Source: G963668655 sp963668655 (GTDB lineage: Bacteria; Myxococcota_A; SURF-8). From it: a stretch of 64,000 bases of DNA. The translations under genes were made by a program, and so were the position numbers. How positions within the stretch are numbered: position 1 is the stretch's first letter; each line of letters starts with the position of its first letter. The notes beneath the pieces were generated by a model. That model did not search any database. It saw only the letters and a program-made list of their open reading frames with translations, and was not told the origin of the DNA. Below, piece by piece: positions 24,844 through 35,300 of the stretch. The DNA lies in NCBI GenBank assembly GCA_963668655.2, contig CAXXPQ010000003.1:992001-1056000 (forward strand), read 5' to 3'.

Positions 24844-27372
24844 TCATAAATCTTCTTCATTGAATCGAAATTCCTCTGCCTCAGACTCTACGCGGGCATC
24901 CTCCACGAAATTTCCGAAGCCCAAGGTAGCATCATCGCGGGCGTAGCCGATGGCGCGGTAGCCGCGCAGCCGCCGTTCAAACATCTTTAACAGCATCGGC
25001 ACGCCACGATCCACGTAGTCGTAGATGCGGACCTCGGTTTTTCCGGGGTGCAGTCGATGAAGTCTGCCCGTGTATTGCACCAGCGTCCCCTTCCAGGAAA
25101 CCGGCAGAGCAAGGAAGAGGGTGTCGAGGCGCGCATCGTCGAAACCCTCGCCGATGTAGCGGCCCGTTGCCAGAAGCAAGCGCTCCTCGCCATCTGGAAT
25201 CGAGGCGAGCCTGGCCAGCGTCTCCCTCCGCTCCTTGGGTTTCATTCCACCGTGAAGCACGACGAGGTGTTTCGTAAAACCTTGCAGGCGAGCGGCGAAG
25301 TGTTCGAGATGGTCGCGGCGTTCGGTCAACAGGATGGGCGAACGCTTCTCTTCCAGTGCGTGAACCACGTCATCGAAGATAAGGTCGTTGCGCCGTTCGT
25401 CCGCGGCGAGGGCGGCGTAGAGTTTCTGGATGCTTGCGCCTTCGTCCATTCCGCTTGGCAGGAATCCCGTCTCGCGCACCACGAGGCGATGTTCGAACGG
25501 CCTTTTTGCCGCCAGGCTCTTTGAATCAACGGCAAAGCGCACGGGGCCGAGCTGCATCTGGAGGATCGGTTGCTGGCCATCCCTGCGCTGGGGTGTTGCA
25601 GTGAGCCCGGTTAGGTAGCGAGCCTTCACTTCGGCGAGGACGCGTTCGAAGGAGAAGGCGGGCAGGTGGTGGCACTCATCCACCACGACGTGGCCGTAAC
25701 CCGCCACGAGATCATCCACCTTTCCCTGGCGGACCAAGCTCTGGAGCATGGCCACATCGAGACGACCGTTGGGTTTCTTCTTGCCCGCACCGATCTGACC
25801 GATTTCCTTCGTGTCGATCCCCAGAAAGAGGGCAAGCTGGGCGACCCACTGGTCGAGCAACGGCTTGCGGTGGACCAGGATCAGCGTGTTCCGACCGCGC
25901 GCCGCGATGACCTGAATGCCGACCACCGTCTTGCCGATGCCGGGCGGAGCGACGAAGACTCCCATATCGTGGGTGAGAATAGCCTTTGACGCCTGCTCCT
26001 GCATGGGCGTTAACGTTCCCTTAAACGTATGATTGAGCGGCGCTCCATTCTCTCGCTTGTCCTCGACCTCCAAGGCAACGCCGTTTTCCCGTAGCAGTGC
26101 TTCAACATCCTCCAGACAACCCCGTGGCAAGGCGATGTGCTCGGCCAGTTCCTCGGCGCAAGCGATGACTCGCGGGGTCAGGGCGGTCGAGAGCCGCATG
26201 CTCTGCTTTTTATAGAAATCGGGGTTCTGGAAGGCCGCCAGACGCTTGATCTGGTTGAGCAGCGGCGAGGGCAGCCCTGTTTTCTCAATGAACAGACGTT
26301 GGGCGATCACAGCGCTCACCGTGGACGGCAGCGGTTCGGTGAGGACAAGCCGTTTCGGACGACCGGAAGGGGGCCGATTCCAGGGCGCGCGCTCGTCCTC
26401 GTCCGAGGGTTCGCTGATCCGGACGCCGATCACCTGACCGCGCTGGCTGGCTTCGTCGGCGATGGATTGCACAAGGATAGGGTCGATCAACTGGACGCCC
26501 GCCAGGAAGGACCATTGATCCGGGTACGTAGTGAAGCCTTCATCCATGAAAACGGAGTTGCCCTGGTCGCGCGGTTCGCGCTGCAACGGCAGGGCGATCA
26601 GGTTACCGAAGCCGCCCTTGGGCAGCGTGTCCTGGTTGGGGAAGAGCCGGTCGTAGGATTCCATTGAAAGCTCGTGCCGCCGGGCCATTGTCTCCGTAAC
26701 GAGAAAGCAGCCCATCCGGCGCGCAACTGCAGCCGGCACTGGCGCGGCGAAGAAGAACCAGACGTGCGCGCCGTTGCCGGAACGCGAACGTTCCACGGCG
26801 GTCGGCACGCCGTGCGCCTTGCAAATCTCGGAAAATGCGGAAACATCCTCACGCCAGGATTTTTTGTCGAAGTCGGCGGCCAGAAACCGGCAGGTTTCGT
26901 CCGGCAAGAGCGGATAGACGCCCATGACCTGCTGGCCCTTGAAATGCCTCGCGATTTCCTCGTCCGTCACGGGAAGGAACGCCTGGTTCGGGCAGTCGCC
27001 GCAGGTCAGCCTTCTACCCCCACTCGCCTTCGACTTCTTCTCGCATACGCTTATTTGCCATTCGTTGGCGCAGGCGGGGGAGTAACCGGAGCGCCCCGTT
27101 CTGGGGTTCTTCCAACGGCGCGGGAAGACATCCTCCCTACCCCGGAAGAGCGAGCGAAAAAGGGCGATCTTCTCGGCGTTCGAAACCGGCGCGTAGTTCG
27201 CGGGGAAAAAGATCGGAAGAGTGAAGCCGCTGGCTGGCTCCGCCGGAAGCGACGCCAGTTCCTCCCGCAGTGCCGTCAGCCGGGCTTCCAACTCCGCAAG
27301 TTGGGCGCGTAACTCCGTGATCTTCCGCTCCTCACGGGCGATCTCGGTGATGATGTCGTCTCGGCAGGACAT
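24844..27372 (-). CDS. TOTE-type conflict-system protein: AEP primase fused to SF2 helicase
   Basis: An 842-residue protein. Residues about 1-40 form a coiled coil (ITELRAQLAELEARLTALREEL). An archaeo-eukaryotic primase-like domain follows (GVYPLLPDETCRFLAADFDKKSW, AVERSRSGNGAHVWFFF, FGNLIALPLQ), with a Cys-rich CGDCPNQAF before it. The helicase has APPGIGKTVVGIQVI (Walker A), VVVDECHHLPAF (DEAH-like DECH), LTGLTATPQRRDG and GRLHRLHPGKTEV. The combination matches the TOTE class of proposed conflict systems. The ATG at 27372 is preferred to a TTG 15 bp upstream. First gene of a three-gene operon. Confidence 0.82.
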   Translation of the reverse strand: MSCRDDIITEIAREERKITELRAQLAELEARLTALREELASLPAEPASGFTLPIFFPANYAPVSNAEKIALFRSLFRGREDVFPRRWKNPRTGRSGYSPACANEWQISVCEKKSKASGGRRLTCGDCPNQAFLPVTDEEIARHFKGQQVMGVYPLLPDETCRFLAADFDKKSWREDVSAFSEICKAHGVPTAVERSRSGNGAHVWFFFAAPVPAAVARRMGCFLVTETMARRHELSMESYDRLFPNQDTLPKGGFGNLIALPLQREPRDQGNSVFMDEGFTTYPDQWSFLAGVQLIDPILVQSIADEASQRGQVIGVRISEPSDEDERAPWNRPPSGRPKRLVLTEPLPSTVSAVIAQRLFIEKTGLPSPLLNQIKRLAAFQNPDFYKKQSMRLSTALTPRVIACAEELAEHIALPRGCLEDVEALLRENGVALEVEDKRENGAPLNHTFKGTLTPMQEQASKAILTHDMGVFVAPPGIGKTVVGIQVIAARGRNTLILVHRKPLLDQWVAQLALFLGIDTKEIGQIGAGKKKPNGRLDVAMLQSLVRQGKVDDLVAGYGHVVVDECHHLPAFSFERVLAEVKARYLTGLTATPQRRDGQQPILQMQLGPVRFAVDSKSLAAKRPFEHRLVVRETGFLPSGMDEGASIQKLYAALAADERRNDLIFDDVVHALEEKRSPILLTERRDHLEHFAARLQGFTKHLVVLHGGMKPKERRETLARLASIPDGEERLLLATGRYIGEGFDDARLDTLFLALPVSWKGTLVQYTGRLHRLHPGKTEVRIYDYVDRGVPMLLKMFERRLRGYRAIGYARDDATLGFGNFVEDARVESEAEEFRFNEEDL

Positions 27373-27389
27373 GAAGCACCTGTACAAAT

Positions 27390-28235
27390 CTAAAAACTTC
27401 TGTCGGATTCAGTTTTCTTGTTTAATAGGTACGAGACAAGCGAAGCAGATAACATAACCACAAACTCTGCTTCAGCGTATCCGGGTGCGCGCCCTTCTTT
27501 TACATGCCTTCCAAGCTCGGACGCATATCCCCAGGCTTTTTCAAAACCCCCGTCGAGGGGCCGTGGAATACCCAATACTTCACGTTTCGACTTTAAGATT
27601 GCACCAAGTGTAGCTTTTGAATCTCCACAAAGGTCCCGTGCAAGACATTCGAGCGCGGCCATACTATGCTGTATCGCACCTGTTCGATCAGCCTCAGGCC
27701 GTCGAGACAAATCGCAACATGCTTCAGTAATCTCGCTTGCCGCTGTCGGTCGTCCAGACGCATGCAATTTCTTCTCTGCCTCATGGACAACATCCTCAAA
27801 GCTCTCTGATCCTCGAACGATGATTTTCCCGTCCTCCATCTGCCAGCCGATCCCATTCGCGATGAAGAATTCGTTGAGATGCGATTGAAAAACGAGAGCC
27901 ATGCTCCTGGCTTCATTATCAGATACATCTAACGGCACTATCATTCTTGCTAGGTTTGAATAGATAGATTCTGCAATATCATATACTTTAAACCAGTCAC
28001 AGTCTTCAATGAGTTCCTGTATCTCGCGTTGAACATTTGGTTCAGACCAATTATTGGTATCAGGAAAACGGAGCAGGACCTTGCAAATAAGTTCACGCAA
28101 GGGCTTGGATGAAAAGCCCACTTTGTACGCTATTTGAATTAATGCTTCTCGAAGTCTTTGGGGAGCGTCCTCTCTCACCGTAATAGGTGGAGGGGTTGGG
28201 TTGTAAGCATTTCGCCGAGAAAATGAATCCGTCAT
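27390..28235 (-). CDS. AbiJ-like abortive-infection protein (AbiJ_NTD4)
   Basis: A 281-residue protein. FSRRNAYNPTPPPITVREDAPQRLREALIQIAYKVG and NNWSEPNVQREIQELIEDCDWFKVYDIAESIY are typical of the AbiJ N-terminal domain 4. FFIANGIGWQMEDGKIIVRGSESFEDVV continues it, and the C-terminal half (RTGAIQHSMAALECLARDL..LGAIL) resembles the Abi C-terminal region. Related proteins abort phage infection. It lies 17 bp upstream of the primase-helicase gene in the same direction, so it may be part of the same unit. Confidence 0.75.
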   Translation of the reverse strand: MTDSFSRRNAYNPTPPPITVREDAPQRLREALIQIAYKVGFSSKPLRELICKVLLRFPDTNNWSEPNVQREIQELIEDCDWFKVYDIAESIYSNLARMIVPLDVSDNEARSMALVFQSHLNEFFIANGIGWQMEDGKIIVRGSESFEDVVHEAEKKLHASGRPTAASEITEACCDLSRRPEADRTGAIQHSMAALECLARDLCGDSKATLGAILKSKREVLGIPRPLDGGFEKAWGYASELGRHVKEGRAPGYAEAEFVVMLSASLVSYLLNKKTESDRSF

Positions 28236-28620
28236 GCCAAACTCCTTGAATCATGTATCGGTATAAGCCTAAACAAAGTCGATGCCCTCGGGGTAACCCA
28301 AAGGAAACGCGAGGAGCAGTTTGTAAGACACGATCCGGCCGCTAAGGCGACGGTCATCATGATATCATCACGGCCAAATATCTTCATCACGCGTGGAAAC
28401 TTTATAGCGGATCTCCTTCCAGATTCGCATGAAGACGATAGCAGACGACATTCAAGTTACCAAGTGTTTCCGCGAATTCTTGAGCATTCTCCCGGACATA
28501 ACGGCGGAAAACACGTCACGGTGACGGCGATGAGGGGAAATGCGATACTTGCCATGTGGGTCGTGCAAGCGGCGTGTTGCGTGCGCCGCCGATTGGAGCC
28601 GCATGAGCAAGGAGGAACGG
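28236..28620. other. Intergenic stretch without recognised features
   Basis: 385 bp between divergent genes. No convincing ORF, RNA gene or repeat was seen. It must hold promoters for the AbiJ-like gene and possibly for the terminase genes. Confidence 0.5.
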
Positions 28621-29430
28621 ATGGCGTTCAAGGTCAAACGATGTAAGGGAGTCAACGCGCGGACGGGCGAGCCCTGCCGCCAGCCGGCGCTTAAAGGCGG
28701 CGACTACTGCCGCTTCCATCAGGAGAAACCAAAGCAGGAAGAGCCGGTCGAAATCGAGGGTGACGATACCGGACCCGAGGATACGGGCGGTAAGAAAAAA
28801 CGCGGGGCCAGGCCGGGTAACCGGAACGCCGCCACGCACGGCGCGTACAGCCTGCGCCTGCTTCCGGAGGAGCGGGATCTTTACGATGAGAAGCGGGCCA
28901 GCTTCACAGCGCAGCTTGGCGAACTGAACGCATTCGATTCCCAGGTGGTCCACATGCTTTCGCTGATCGCGGCCAAGCTCGATGTGGCCGCCTGCGGCGG
29001 GGCTCCGGCCGAGGCGCTGATCCCCATCAGCAACGAGATTCTGAAGCTGTTGCGCTCGTTAAAGGAGACCCGCGACAGCCGGGACGAGGTCCGGGACGGC
29101 GCGCCCAAGACCTTCGCCGACCTCCTGGCCGAGGCGACCGCTCTGGCGAAGGAACGGAAAATCGTCCGGAACCGGGAGGATGCGCTGCTGCGGATTTTCG
29201 CGTTGGAAGCCGACGTGAACGAGCTGCGCAAGCGGCTCAAGCTGCCGCCGTGCGACGACATCGCCCACCGGACGGCGCGCTGCGTTCTCTGTCGGAAAAA
29301 GACTTCGCAGCGGCGCAACCAGGCGGGCCAGTGGATTTGTCTGGCCTGCGGCTCGGTCGTCGCTGACGAACCCGGCGATCGCGATTCGCCCGCTTCCGAT
29401 CCGCCCCAAGCGGACGCCAACCGAAAGTGA
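28621..29430 (+). CDS. Terminase small subunit-like protein with two zinc-binding ends
   Basis: A 269-residue protein upstream of a large terminase gene. The N terminus has CKGVNARTGEPCRQPALKGGDYCRFH (a Cys-His cluster found in many phage small-terminase-like proteins), then GKKKRGARPGNRNAATHGAYS, also typical. The C terminus has a CxxC-x(n)-CLAC zinc ribbon. Start at 28621 is chosen because AAGGAGG lies seven bases before it. It should bind phage DNA ends and guide the large subunit. Confidence 0.72.
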   Translation: MAFKVKRCKGVNARTGEPCRQPALKGGDYCRFHQEKPKQEEPVEIEGDDTGPEDTGGKKKRGARPGNRNAATHGAYSLRLLPEERDLYDEKRASFTAQLGELNAFDSQVVHMLSLIAAKLDVAACGGAPAEALIPISNEILKLLRSLKETRDSRDEVRDGAPKTFADLLAEATALAKERKIVRNREDALLRIFALEADVNELRKRLKLPPCDDIAHRTARCVLCRKKTSQRRNQAGQWICLACGSVVADEPGDRDSPASDPPQADANRK

Positions 29431-29444
29431 GGGGGTAGACGCCG

Positions 29445-31007
29445 ATGGAAACCACAGAACCGATTCTCGCCGAGCAGATTGACACCGATGACCTGATGCT
29501 CCTCGCCGATCTGGCCGAGTCGCCCGCTCGTTGGGGCGAGGCCTTCCTCGTCAACCGCGACGGTTCGCCGCGCCGCTACCGCTGGTATCAGGAAAAGGAT
29601 TTGGAGTGCCGAGACGAGCGCATCGTCCATCTGGACGGTCGCGCCGTGGGCAAAACGGTCAACCTGGCTACCTTGCTTCTGTGGTTCTGTCACGTCAACC
29701 GAGGCAAGTCCGTGCTCGTCGCCGCGCCCTTCCAGAGTCAGTTGAACACGATCATCGAGGAGGCGGAGTTCCAGATCCACCAAGTCGAGGCGCTGCGCGA
29801 CGCCGTGGCGCAGGAGAAAAGTGGGCGGCTCCGGATCAAGCGCCGCCAGCATGTTGAGATCGTCTTCGCCAACGGCTGCACGGTTTACTTCCGCCCCGCC
29901 GGAACGAAGGGCGACGCCTTCCGCTCCCTGCACGTGGACTTCATTTTAGTGGACGAAGCGGCGTGGTTGCCGGAGGCGGCCTGGACGGCGCTGATGCCCT
30001 GCCTCAACCCCGGCGGCGTGCTGCGGGCTTACAGCACCCCCAGCGGCCTGCGGGATAGAACCTACTATCGCGCCACCCATGGCAAGGGCTGGACGGTCTT
30101 CCGCTGGCCATCGTGGATCGCGCCGGACTGGGACGATGCGCGGCGCGAGGACCTGCTGACCTTCTACGGCGGCGATGGGACGGCTGGCTGGCGGCGCGAA
30201 GTGGCCGGGGAGCACGGCCAGCCGAGCTATGGAGCCTTCAACGCAGCCCTGGTGATGAAGGCGGTCGCCCACATCGAGGGCTACGGCAAGGTGATCCTGC
30301 GCGGGGAGGATTTCGAGGACTGCGCAGGGGAAACGGAAAGACGTTTACGTCTGGAGGATCTGCTGGGTCTGGACGGGGGCGGCGGACGCTGCTGGATCGG
30401 CGTGGACACCGGCTACACCCACGACCCTACCGAAGCGCTGGTGCTGGAGGAGGATGAGGACGGCGTCCTGTCCCTGATCCTGCGCGTGCATGCCGAACGG
30501 CTTCCCTACCCGCTGGTTTCGGAGTTGATCACCCTGTTGGACACGGTTTACGATCCCATCGGCATCGGGCTGGATCGCGGCGGTAACGGTGCGGCGGTGG
30601 AGCAGGAGTTGACCGGCCTGGACAAATTCAGCACGCGGGGCATGGCGGCCAAGCTGGTGGCCTACGATTTCGGCGGGACCATCGCCGTGGGCGAGGACGC
30701 GAACGGCAATGAAATCCGCAAGCGGGTAAAAGAGGAGATGTCGCGCCTGATCAACAAGGCGCTGAGCGCCGGCAAGCTGCGGATTCCAAAGGACGACCCC
30801 GAGGTGGAGGACCAGCTCTGCACCCAGACTTATGTGCGGACGGAGCGGGGCGTGGTGTACAGCAAGGGGGCTGATCACGTTAATGACGCTTTGCGCACGG
30901 CCCTTCTTCGCCGCGCCCAGGAGATCGATCCGCAATACGAACCGGTCTTTATCAACCTGCCATTCGTCCACTTCCAGCCGGTGAAGTTCCCCTGGGAGCG
31001 GTGGTGA
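29445..31007 (+). CDS. terL: Phage terminase large subunit
   Basis: A 520-residue packaging motor. ATPase: HLDGRAVGKTVNLATLL (Walker A variant) and VDFILVDEAAWLPEAAW (Walker B), then STPSGLRDRTYYRA (coupling motif). Nuclease: RCWIGVDTGYTHDPTEALVL (first aspartate), IGLDRGGNGAAVEQEL and KGADHVNDALRTALLR (last acidic site). All key residues appear present and the gene is full length. It follows the small-subunit-like gene by 14 bp. No portal or capsid genes follow, so the prophage is incomplete. Confidence 0.9.
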   Translation: METTEPILAEQIDTDDLMLLADLAESPARWGEAFLVNRDGSPRRYRWYQEKDLECRDERIVHLDGRAVGKTVNLATLLLWFCHVNRGKSVLVAAPFQSQLNTIIEEAEFQIHQVEALRDAVAQEKSGRLRIKRRQHVEIVFANGCTVYFRPAGTKGDAFRSLHVDFILVDEAAWLPEAAWTALMPCLNPGGVLRAYSTPSGLRDRTYYRATHGKGWTVFRWPSWIAPDWDDARREDLLTFYGGDGTAGWRREVAGEHGQPSYGAFNAALVMKAVAHIEGYGKVILRGEDFEDCAGETERRLRLEDLLGLDGGGGRCWIGVDTGYTHDPTEALVLEEDEDGVLSLILRVHAERLPYPLVSELITLLDTVYDPIGIGLDRGGNGAAVEQELTGLDKFSTRGMAAKLVAYDFGGTIAVGEDANGNEIRKRVKEEMSRLINKALSAGKLRIPKDDPEVEDQLCTQTYVRTERGVVYSKGADHVNDALRTALLRRAQEIDPQYEPVFINLPFVHFQPVKFPWERW

Positions 31008-31040
31008 GGGCTGAATGCCAACTTTCGCGCAATCACGATC

Positions 31041-32087
31041 TTACGCGGGGTTGTACCAGGTTCCCCGGCCTTCGCCGTGCTTCGAGAGATGGCCCTGCTC
31101 GACCAGACGCCGCAGATGCGCCTTGATCGTGTTGCGGTTCGCGCCGGTCAGTTTCGCGGCGCTGGCGATGGTGAGTCGGTCGTGGTCCTTGGCGATCACC
31201 AGCAGTTGCCGGGAAAGCGGCGGCAGATCGAGCATGATCCGCTCCTTCTCCACCTTGCGCGCCAGGACTTCCTTCTGACGGATCAGGCAGCGCAGGAAGA
31301 AGTCGATCCAGTCGGGCAGGCCCGCCTCGTCCTTGTCTAGCGTGATCTGCGCCCGCCGCAGGGCCATGTAATAGTTGTCCTTGCTGTCCTCGACCACCCG
31401 TTCCAGCGAACTGTAGGGCACGTATTCATATCCCGCGCGCAAGAGCAGCAGCGTGGTCAGGACGCGCGAGAGACGACCGTTGCCATCCTGGAAGGGGTGG
31501 ACAGCCAGAAAGCGCACAACGAAGGCCGCGATAACAAGCAGGGGATGCTGCTCCCCATGCTCCAGCAGTTCCGAGGTTCCGGCAATCAGCGTTTCCATCA
31601 GCCGGGGCGTGTCGAAGGGTGTAGCGGTCTGAAAGATAACGCCCAGGCTCTTTCCGTCCGCATCGAAGGCCTCGATATGGTTCGGCAGCGTCTTGTATTG
31701 CCCGCGGTGCCGTTCGTCCTTGTCGGAGTATTTCAGCAGCATCCCGTGAAGCTGCTTGACGTGGTTCTCCGTAAGCCGAATGTCCCGCCAGGAATGGAAG
31801 ACCAGTTCCATGACCTCTGCGTAGCCGGCCACCTCCTGCTCGTCGCGCGAACGGAAGGAATGGACCTGAATACCGCGCAGCAGACGCTCGACCTCCGAAT
31901 CGGAGAGCTTGGCACCCTCGATGCGGGTGGAGGAGCCGATCGATTCGATGGTCGCCACGCGGCGCAGGGCGGAGAGCCGTTCCGGGGCGAGTTTCCCCAA
32001 CGCCTGCCACTGCCCCTTGAACTCGTCGATCTCAGCGATCTGTTTCAGAATTTGGGGCGTGATGGTCAGTTTTCCAAGCCAGTCCAT
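31041..32087 (-). CDS. fic: Fic-domain protein (AMPylator) with winged-helix C terminus
   Basis: A 348-residue Fic protein. The active loop is AVHPFQDGNGRLSRVLT; the N-terminal inhibitory helix carries ESIGSSTRIEGAKLS, matching the class II (S/T)xxxE(G/N) motif, so activity should be self-inhibited. The C terminus (HDRLTIASAAKLTGANRNTIKAHLRRLVEQGHL) is a winged helix suggesting DNA binding or autoregulation. It is transcribed opposite to the terminase genes and has its own promoter at 32123-32151. Confidence 0.92.
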   Translation of the reverse strand: MDWLGKLTITPQILKQIAEIDEFKGQWQALGKLAPERLSALRRVATIESIGSSTRIEGAKLSDSEVERLLRGIQVHSFRSRDEQEVAGYAEVMELVFHSWRDIRLTENHVKQLHGMLLKYSDKDERHRGQYKTLPNHIEAFDADGKSLGVIFQTATPFDTPRLMETLIAGTSELLEHGEQHPLLVIAAFVVRFLAVHPFQDGNGRLSRVLTTLLLLRAGYEYVPYSSLERVVEDSKDNYYMALRRAQITLDKDEAGLPDWIDFFLRCLIRQKEVLARKVEKERIMLDLPPLSRQLLVIAKDHDRLTIASAAKLTGANRNTIKAHLRRLVEQGHLSKHGEGRGTWYNPA

Positions 32088-32122
32088 GTTGTTTTCCTCC
32101 TCGATACCCGCAACCAGACCCG

Positions 32123-32151
32123 ATAATATCCAATTAACAACCAGAAGTCAA
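32123..32151 (-). promoter_or_regulatory. Promoter of the fic gene
   Basis: Minus-strand TTGACT (32146-32151), 17-bp spacer, TATTAT (32123-32128), about 35 bp before the ATG at 32087. Otherwise 32088-32373 contains no supported gene. Confidence 0.6.
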
Positions 32152-32373
32152 TATTGTGGGTAACAAGGGGTTTGTTTATGGGTGTATCAAACCAAAACGG
32201 GTTGGTCGAGACGCTCTGCTCTTCCCCGGGACGTGTTTTCGGTCGTTTTTCACCTTGCGCATGGAAAAACCACCCCAGGACGCTTTGTCGAAAACCCGTC
32301 ATGCCGGTGACAACGAGTCGGGCCGATTTTCCGAAAAGGCGTCCGACGACGAGCTTACCGCGCGGGATCGCGT

Positions 32374-35300
32374 TCATCCCCGCATGAGGTAGGGCGGTGG
32401 TTTGGGCGAGGCGATGCCGGTGGAAGGTTCCGGATCGTGGGAGGTGGAAAGCTTTCGGTGCGTGATGTTCGCGGGACGAATTTCCTCAACCGCCTGTTGG
32501 AAATGCTTCTTGTTGATCGCTAGGTCTGTCGGCGATGGGTTTTCCCGGCTGGCCTCCTTGACGCAGAGGCGTGCGGCGCTGTGGCAGACATGGGCGATGT
32601 CGGCTCCGGTGAGGCCGGAGGTGAGCGAAGCCAGTTCCGTAACGAGACGATCCGGATCGAGCGCCGGGTCGATGACGAGCGGCTCCAGGTAGTGACGGAA
32701 GATGGCGGCTCGTCCGGTTTCATCCGGTGACCCCATGTCGATCACCCGGTCGAAGCGTCCGGGCCTTCGCAATGCCGGGTCGATATCGCCGGGCCGATTG
32801 GTGGTGGCGATGACAAAGACGTTTCCGCGCTCCTCCAGACCATCGAGCAGCGCCAGCAGTTGTGTGACCATGCTCTTCTGATACTGGGTATCAGCGGAGC
32901 CGCGTGAGACGGCCAGGCAGTCGATCTCGTCGAAGAGAATGACGGAGGGCGCCAGCGACTTCGCCCGCTCGAAGATGGATCACAAAGCTGCTTCCGTCTC
33001 GCCTACCCACTTGGAAAGCAATTCCGGGCCGGAGACGGTTTCGACGTGTGCGCTGCATTCCCCGGCGGCAGCGCGGGCCAGCAGCGTTTTACCTGTACCC
33101 GGAGGACCGGCCAGAATGACACAGCCCGCTTTGGGGGTAGCACCGATACGAAGGAAAAGTTCGGCGTGCTTGAGCGGCAACTCGATCAAGTCGCGTACAG
33201 CCTCGACGGCTTGGTCCTGGCCTTGTACGTTGGCGTAGCGCGTAGGCGGGATCGTGCGGTTCGGCGGGCTGGGTGCCGCTGTTTGTATATCGTCAGTTGT
33301 CGAATCGCCACCATGCTCGATTTCTTTTCCGAATCCCACGTGGATGTTCAGGCCACCTGAGCGCCAGGGGTTGTCCTTGGTCGTGCGCAGCGTTGGCGGC
33401 GTCTTCGCGTCGGCGGGCCAGAGCCAGGCGGCTTCCCCATCCTTATTATAGAGCGAGATCCAGCCTGCGGTGCTCGCTTCGATGGCGTCGGGCAATGCGT
33501 CGATCTTGTCGAATATGGTTTCGTGGTCGAAGTGCGGACACATGCGCACACCCTCGTTGCGCTCGGCGTCGATCTGGCGTTTCAGCGCGTCTTTGTCGAT
33601 GACAACTCGCTTGCTATCGAAGCGTCCCAGCGCCCACCATGACGGCCCATCGTTACCCGCGTAGGCGAGAAATTCATGCGACGGATGGACGCGCAGCGCA
33701 TCGCAGCCGAGCGTGCAATTCCGTTTGCAGGCATCCGACTCCTGTTTTCTGCGTTTCAACCAGCAACGACGGGCGTCCTCTATCCGATTCATGAAATCTT
33801 GTAAATCATGCTTGCCGATCAGCTCGCCATTGAGCGAGACCTCCGTCGTCTTCCAGGCGCGCACGATCTTCAACAGGTTGTCGATGCGCTTGGCGTTTTC
33901 GACCAGACCGTGCGTAATCGACAGCTCGAACCAGGATTCGCGGTTTTTGTCGTCCTTCGTAATCTCCAACGAACCCAGCTTCGCCAGCGCGTCCAGCCGT
34001 CTGCGGATGATGGGAAAGGTCGGCGAAGTCGAGCGAGCGAAGGCGATTTTCAAATGGCGAATGTCGAGTGTCGAATTTCGAATGGAAGGCAAAATCGCGT
34101 TATCGCTGGTGCGATGGTCTTCATTCGTCATTCGACAGTTGTCACTCGACACTTGTTCCCAGCCCCGCTTGATGTTGGCGGCCAGCCAATCGTCCGCGTA
34201 TGTGTGCATCGTTTCTTCGCTTGCCGCCACGCGCAGATCGGTTTTCATCGGCTGTTTGCGTCCCGGCGCATAATCGGTGAAGAAGACGACATAGTTCGGA
34301 TAGGCCGGATCGGCTTCGCGCTTGTTGGTTTTCCAAGCGACCAGCTTGCGCACGGCCAGGCCGCGCGGCGTGCGTTTCGTGTAGACCTCACGGCGAACGA
34401 TATCGGAGGCAGGCAGCAAGGCCAGATCAATGGATGGCGTTTCGGCAATGGGGACGAGATCCGACACCTGCTTGATGCGCACATCCGGTCGCACGGCTCG
34501 CTTGTCCTTACGGATGCGTCGGAAGACGGCGTTGATCATGCTGACGAACGATGCGGGACCGAGGGGCGACCAGCCGGATTGGTCTTCGTAGCGCAGCGCC
34601 ATGCGGCGGACGGGCTCATCCCGGCTGTTGGCGGAAATCAAATCATTACACTTGATCTCGACGATGAGTTCCGGTTTCACCCAGCGATAGAGCAGACCGT
34701 GATCGTTAGCCTTGCGATACGTGGATGCGCAGGTCAGCGCTGTCAGGCGATTCAGCAGATCGGCGCTCTCCGCCCGGCTCCAACCTGTTTTCACGCGGCC
34801 GATAAGCTGAAAGACGCCATCCGGTTTCACCAGCGCAAGGAGCAGTTCGGAGACACCGGAGCCGTTGCCCGCATAGCCGACCACCGCCGCATCAATGGTA
34901 ATCTCCGGCTTCACCTTATAGGTTCGACCATCGGAGGCATGAACGACGATGCCCTCCGCCCCGCCCGTGGTGACGATGCGTTCGTAGTAGGCGGAAGCAT
35001 CCGCTGGAGTCTGTACAGTCTCAAAAGGCGCGAGATGAAATAGCCCGTTGCGCTGGCCGACGATCCGTTGCAGGTGATTCAGCCGTTCGGTGAAAGGCCG
35101 CCGCTGCATGTCCACATCACCATCCATCAGCAAATCGAAGGCGGCTAAGCGAAGACGCTCGGTTTTCACGGTTGCTCCCCCGCCCAGGGCAACGCGAAGG
35201 TCGAATACGTGAGGCCGCCCAGAATCTACGGCGGCGTAGAGTTCGCCCGCCAGCAGACCACGCCAACCCTTCAATGATTGGTTCGCCTCTTCGGTCAACG

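Noticed and set aside
28881..29933. 350-codon ORF antisense to the terminase genes
   Set aside because: It is the mirror of two well-supported genes and has no recognisable motif.
32066..32377. Small ORFs between fic and the ligase-AAA gene
   Set aside because: No ribosome site or conserved motif; the stretch contains the fic promoter.
32980..32982. TGA in the ligase-AAA gene as a selenocysteine codon
   Set aside because: The expected residue is an ordinary arginine, no SECIS-like hairpin is obvious after it, and AAA+ proteins do not use selenocysteine at this place.
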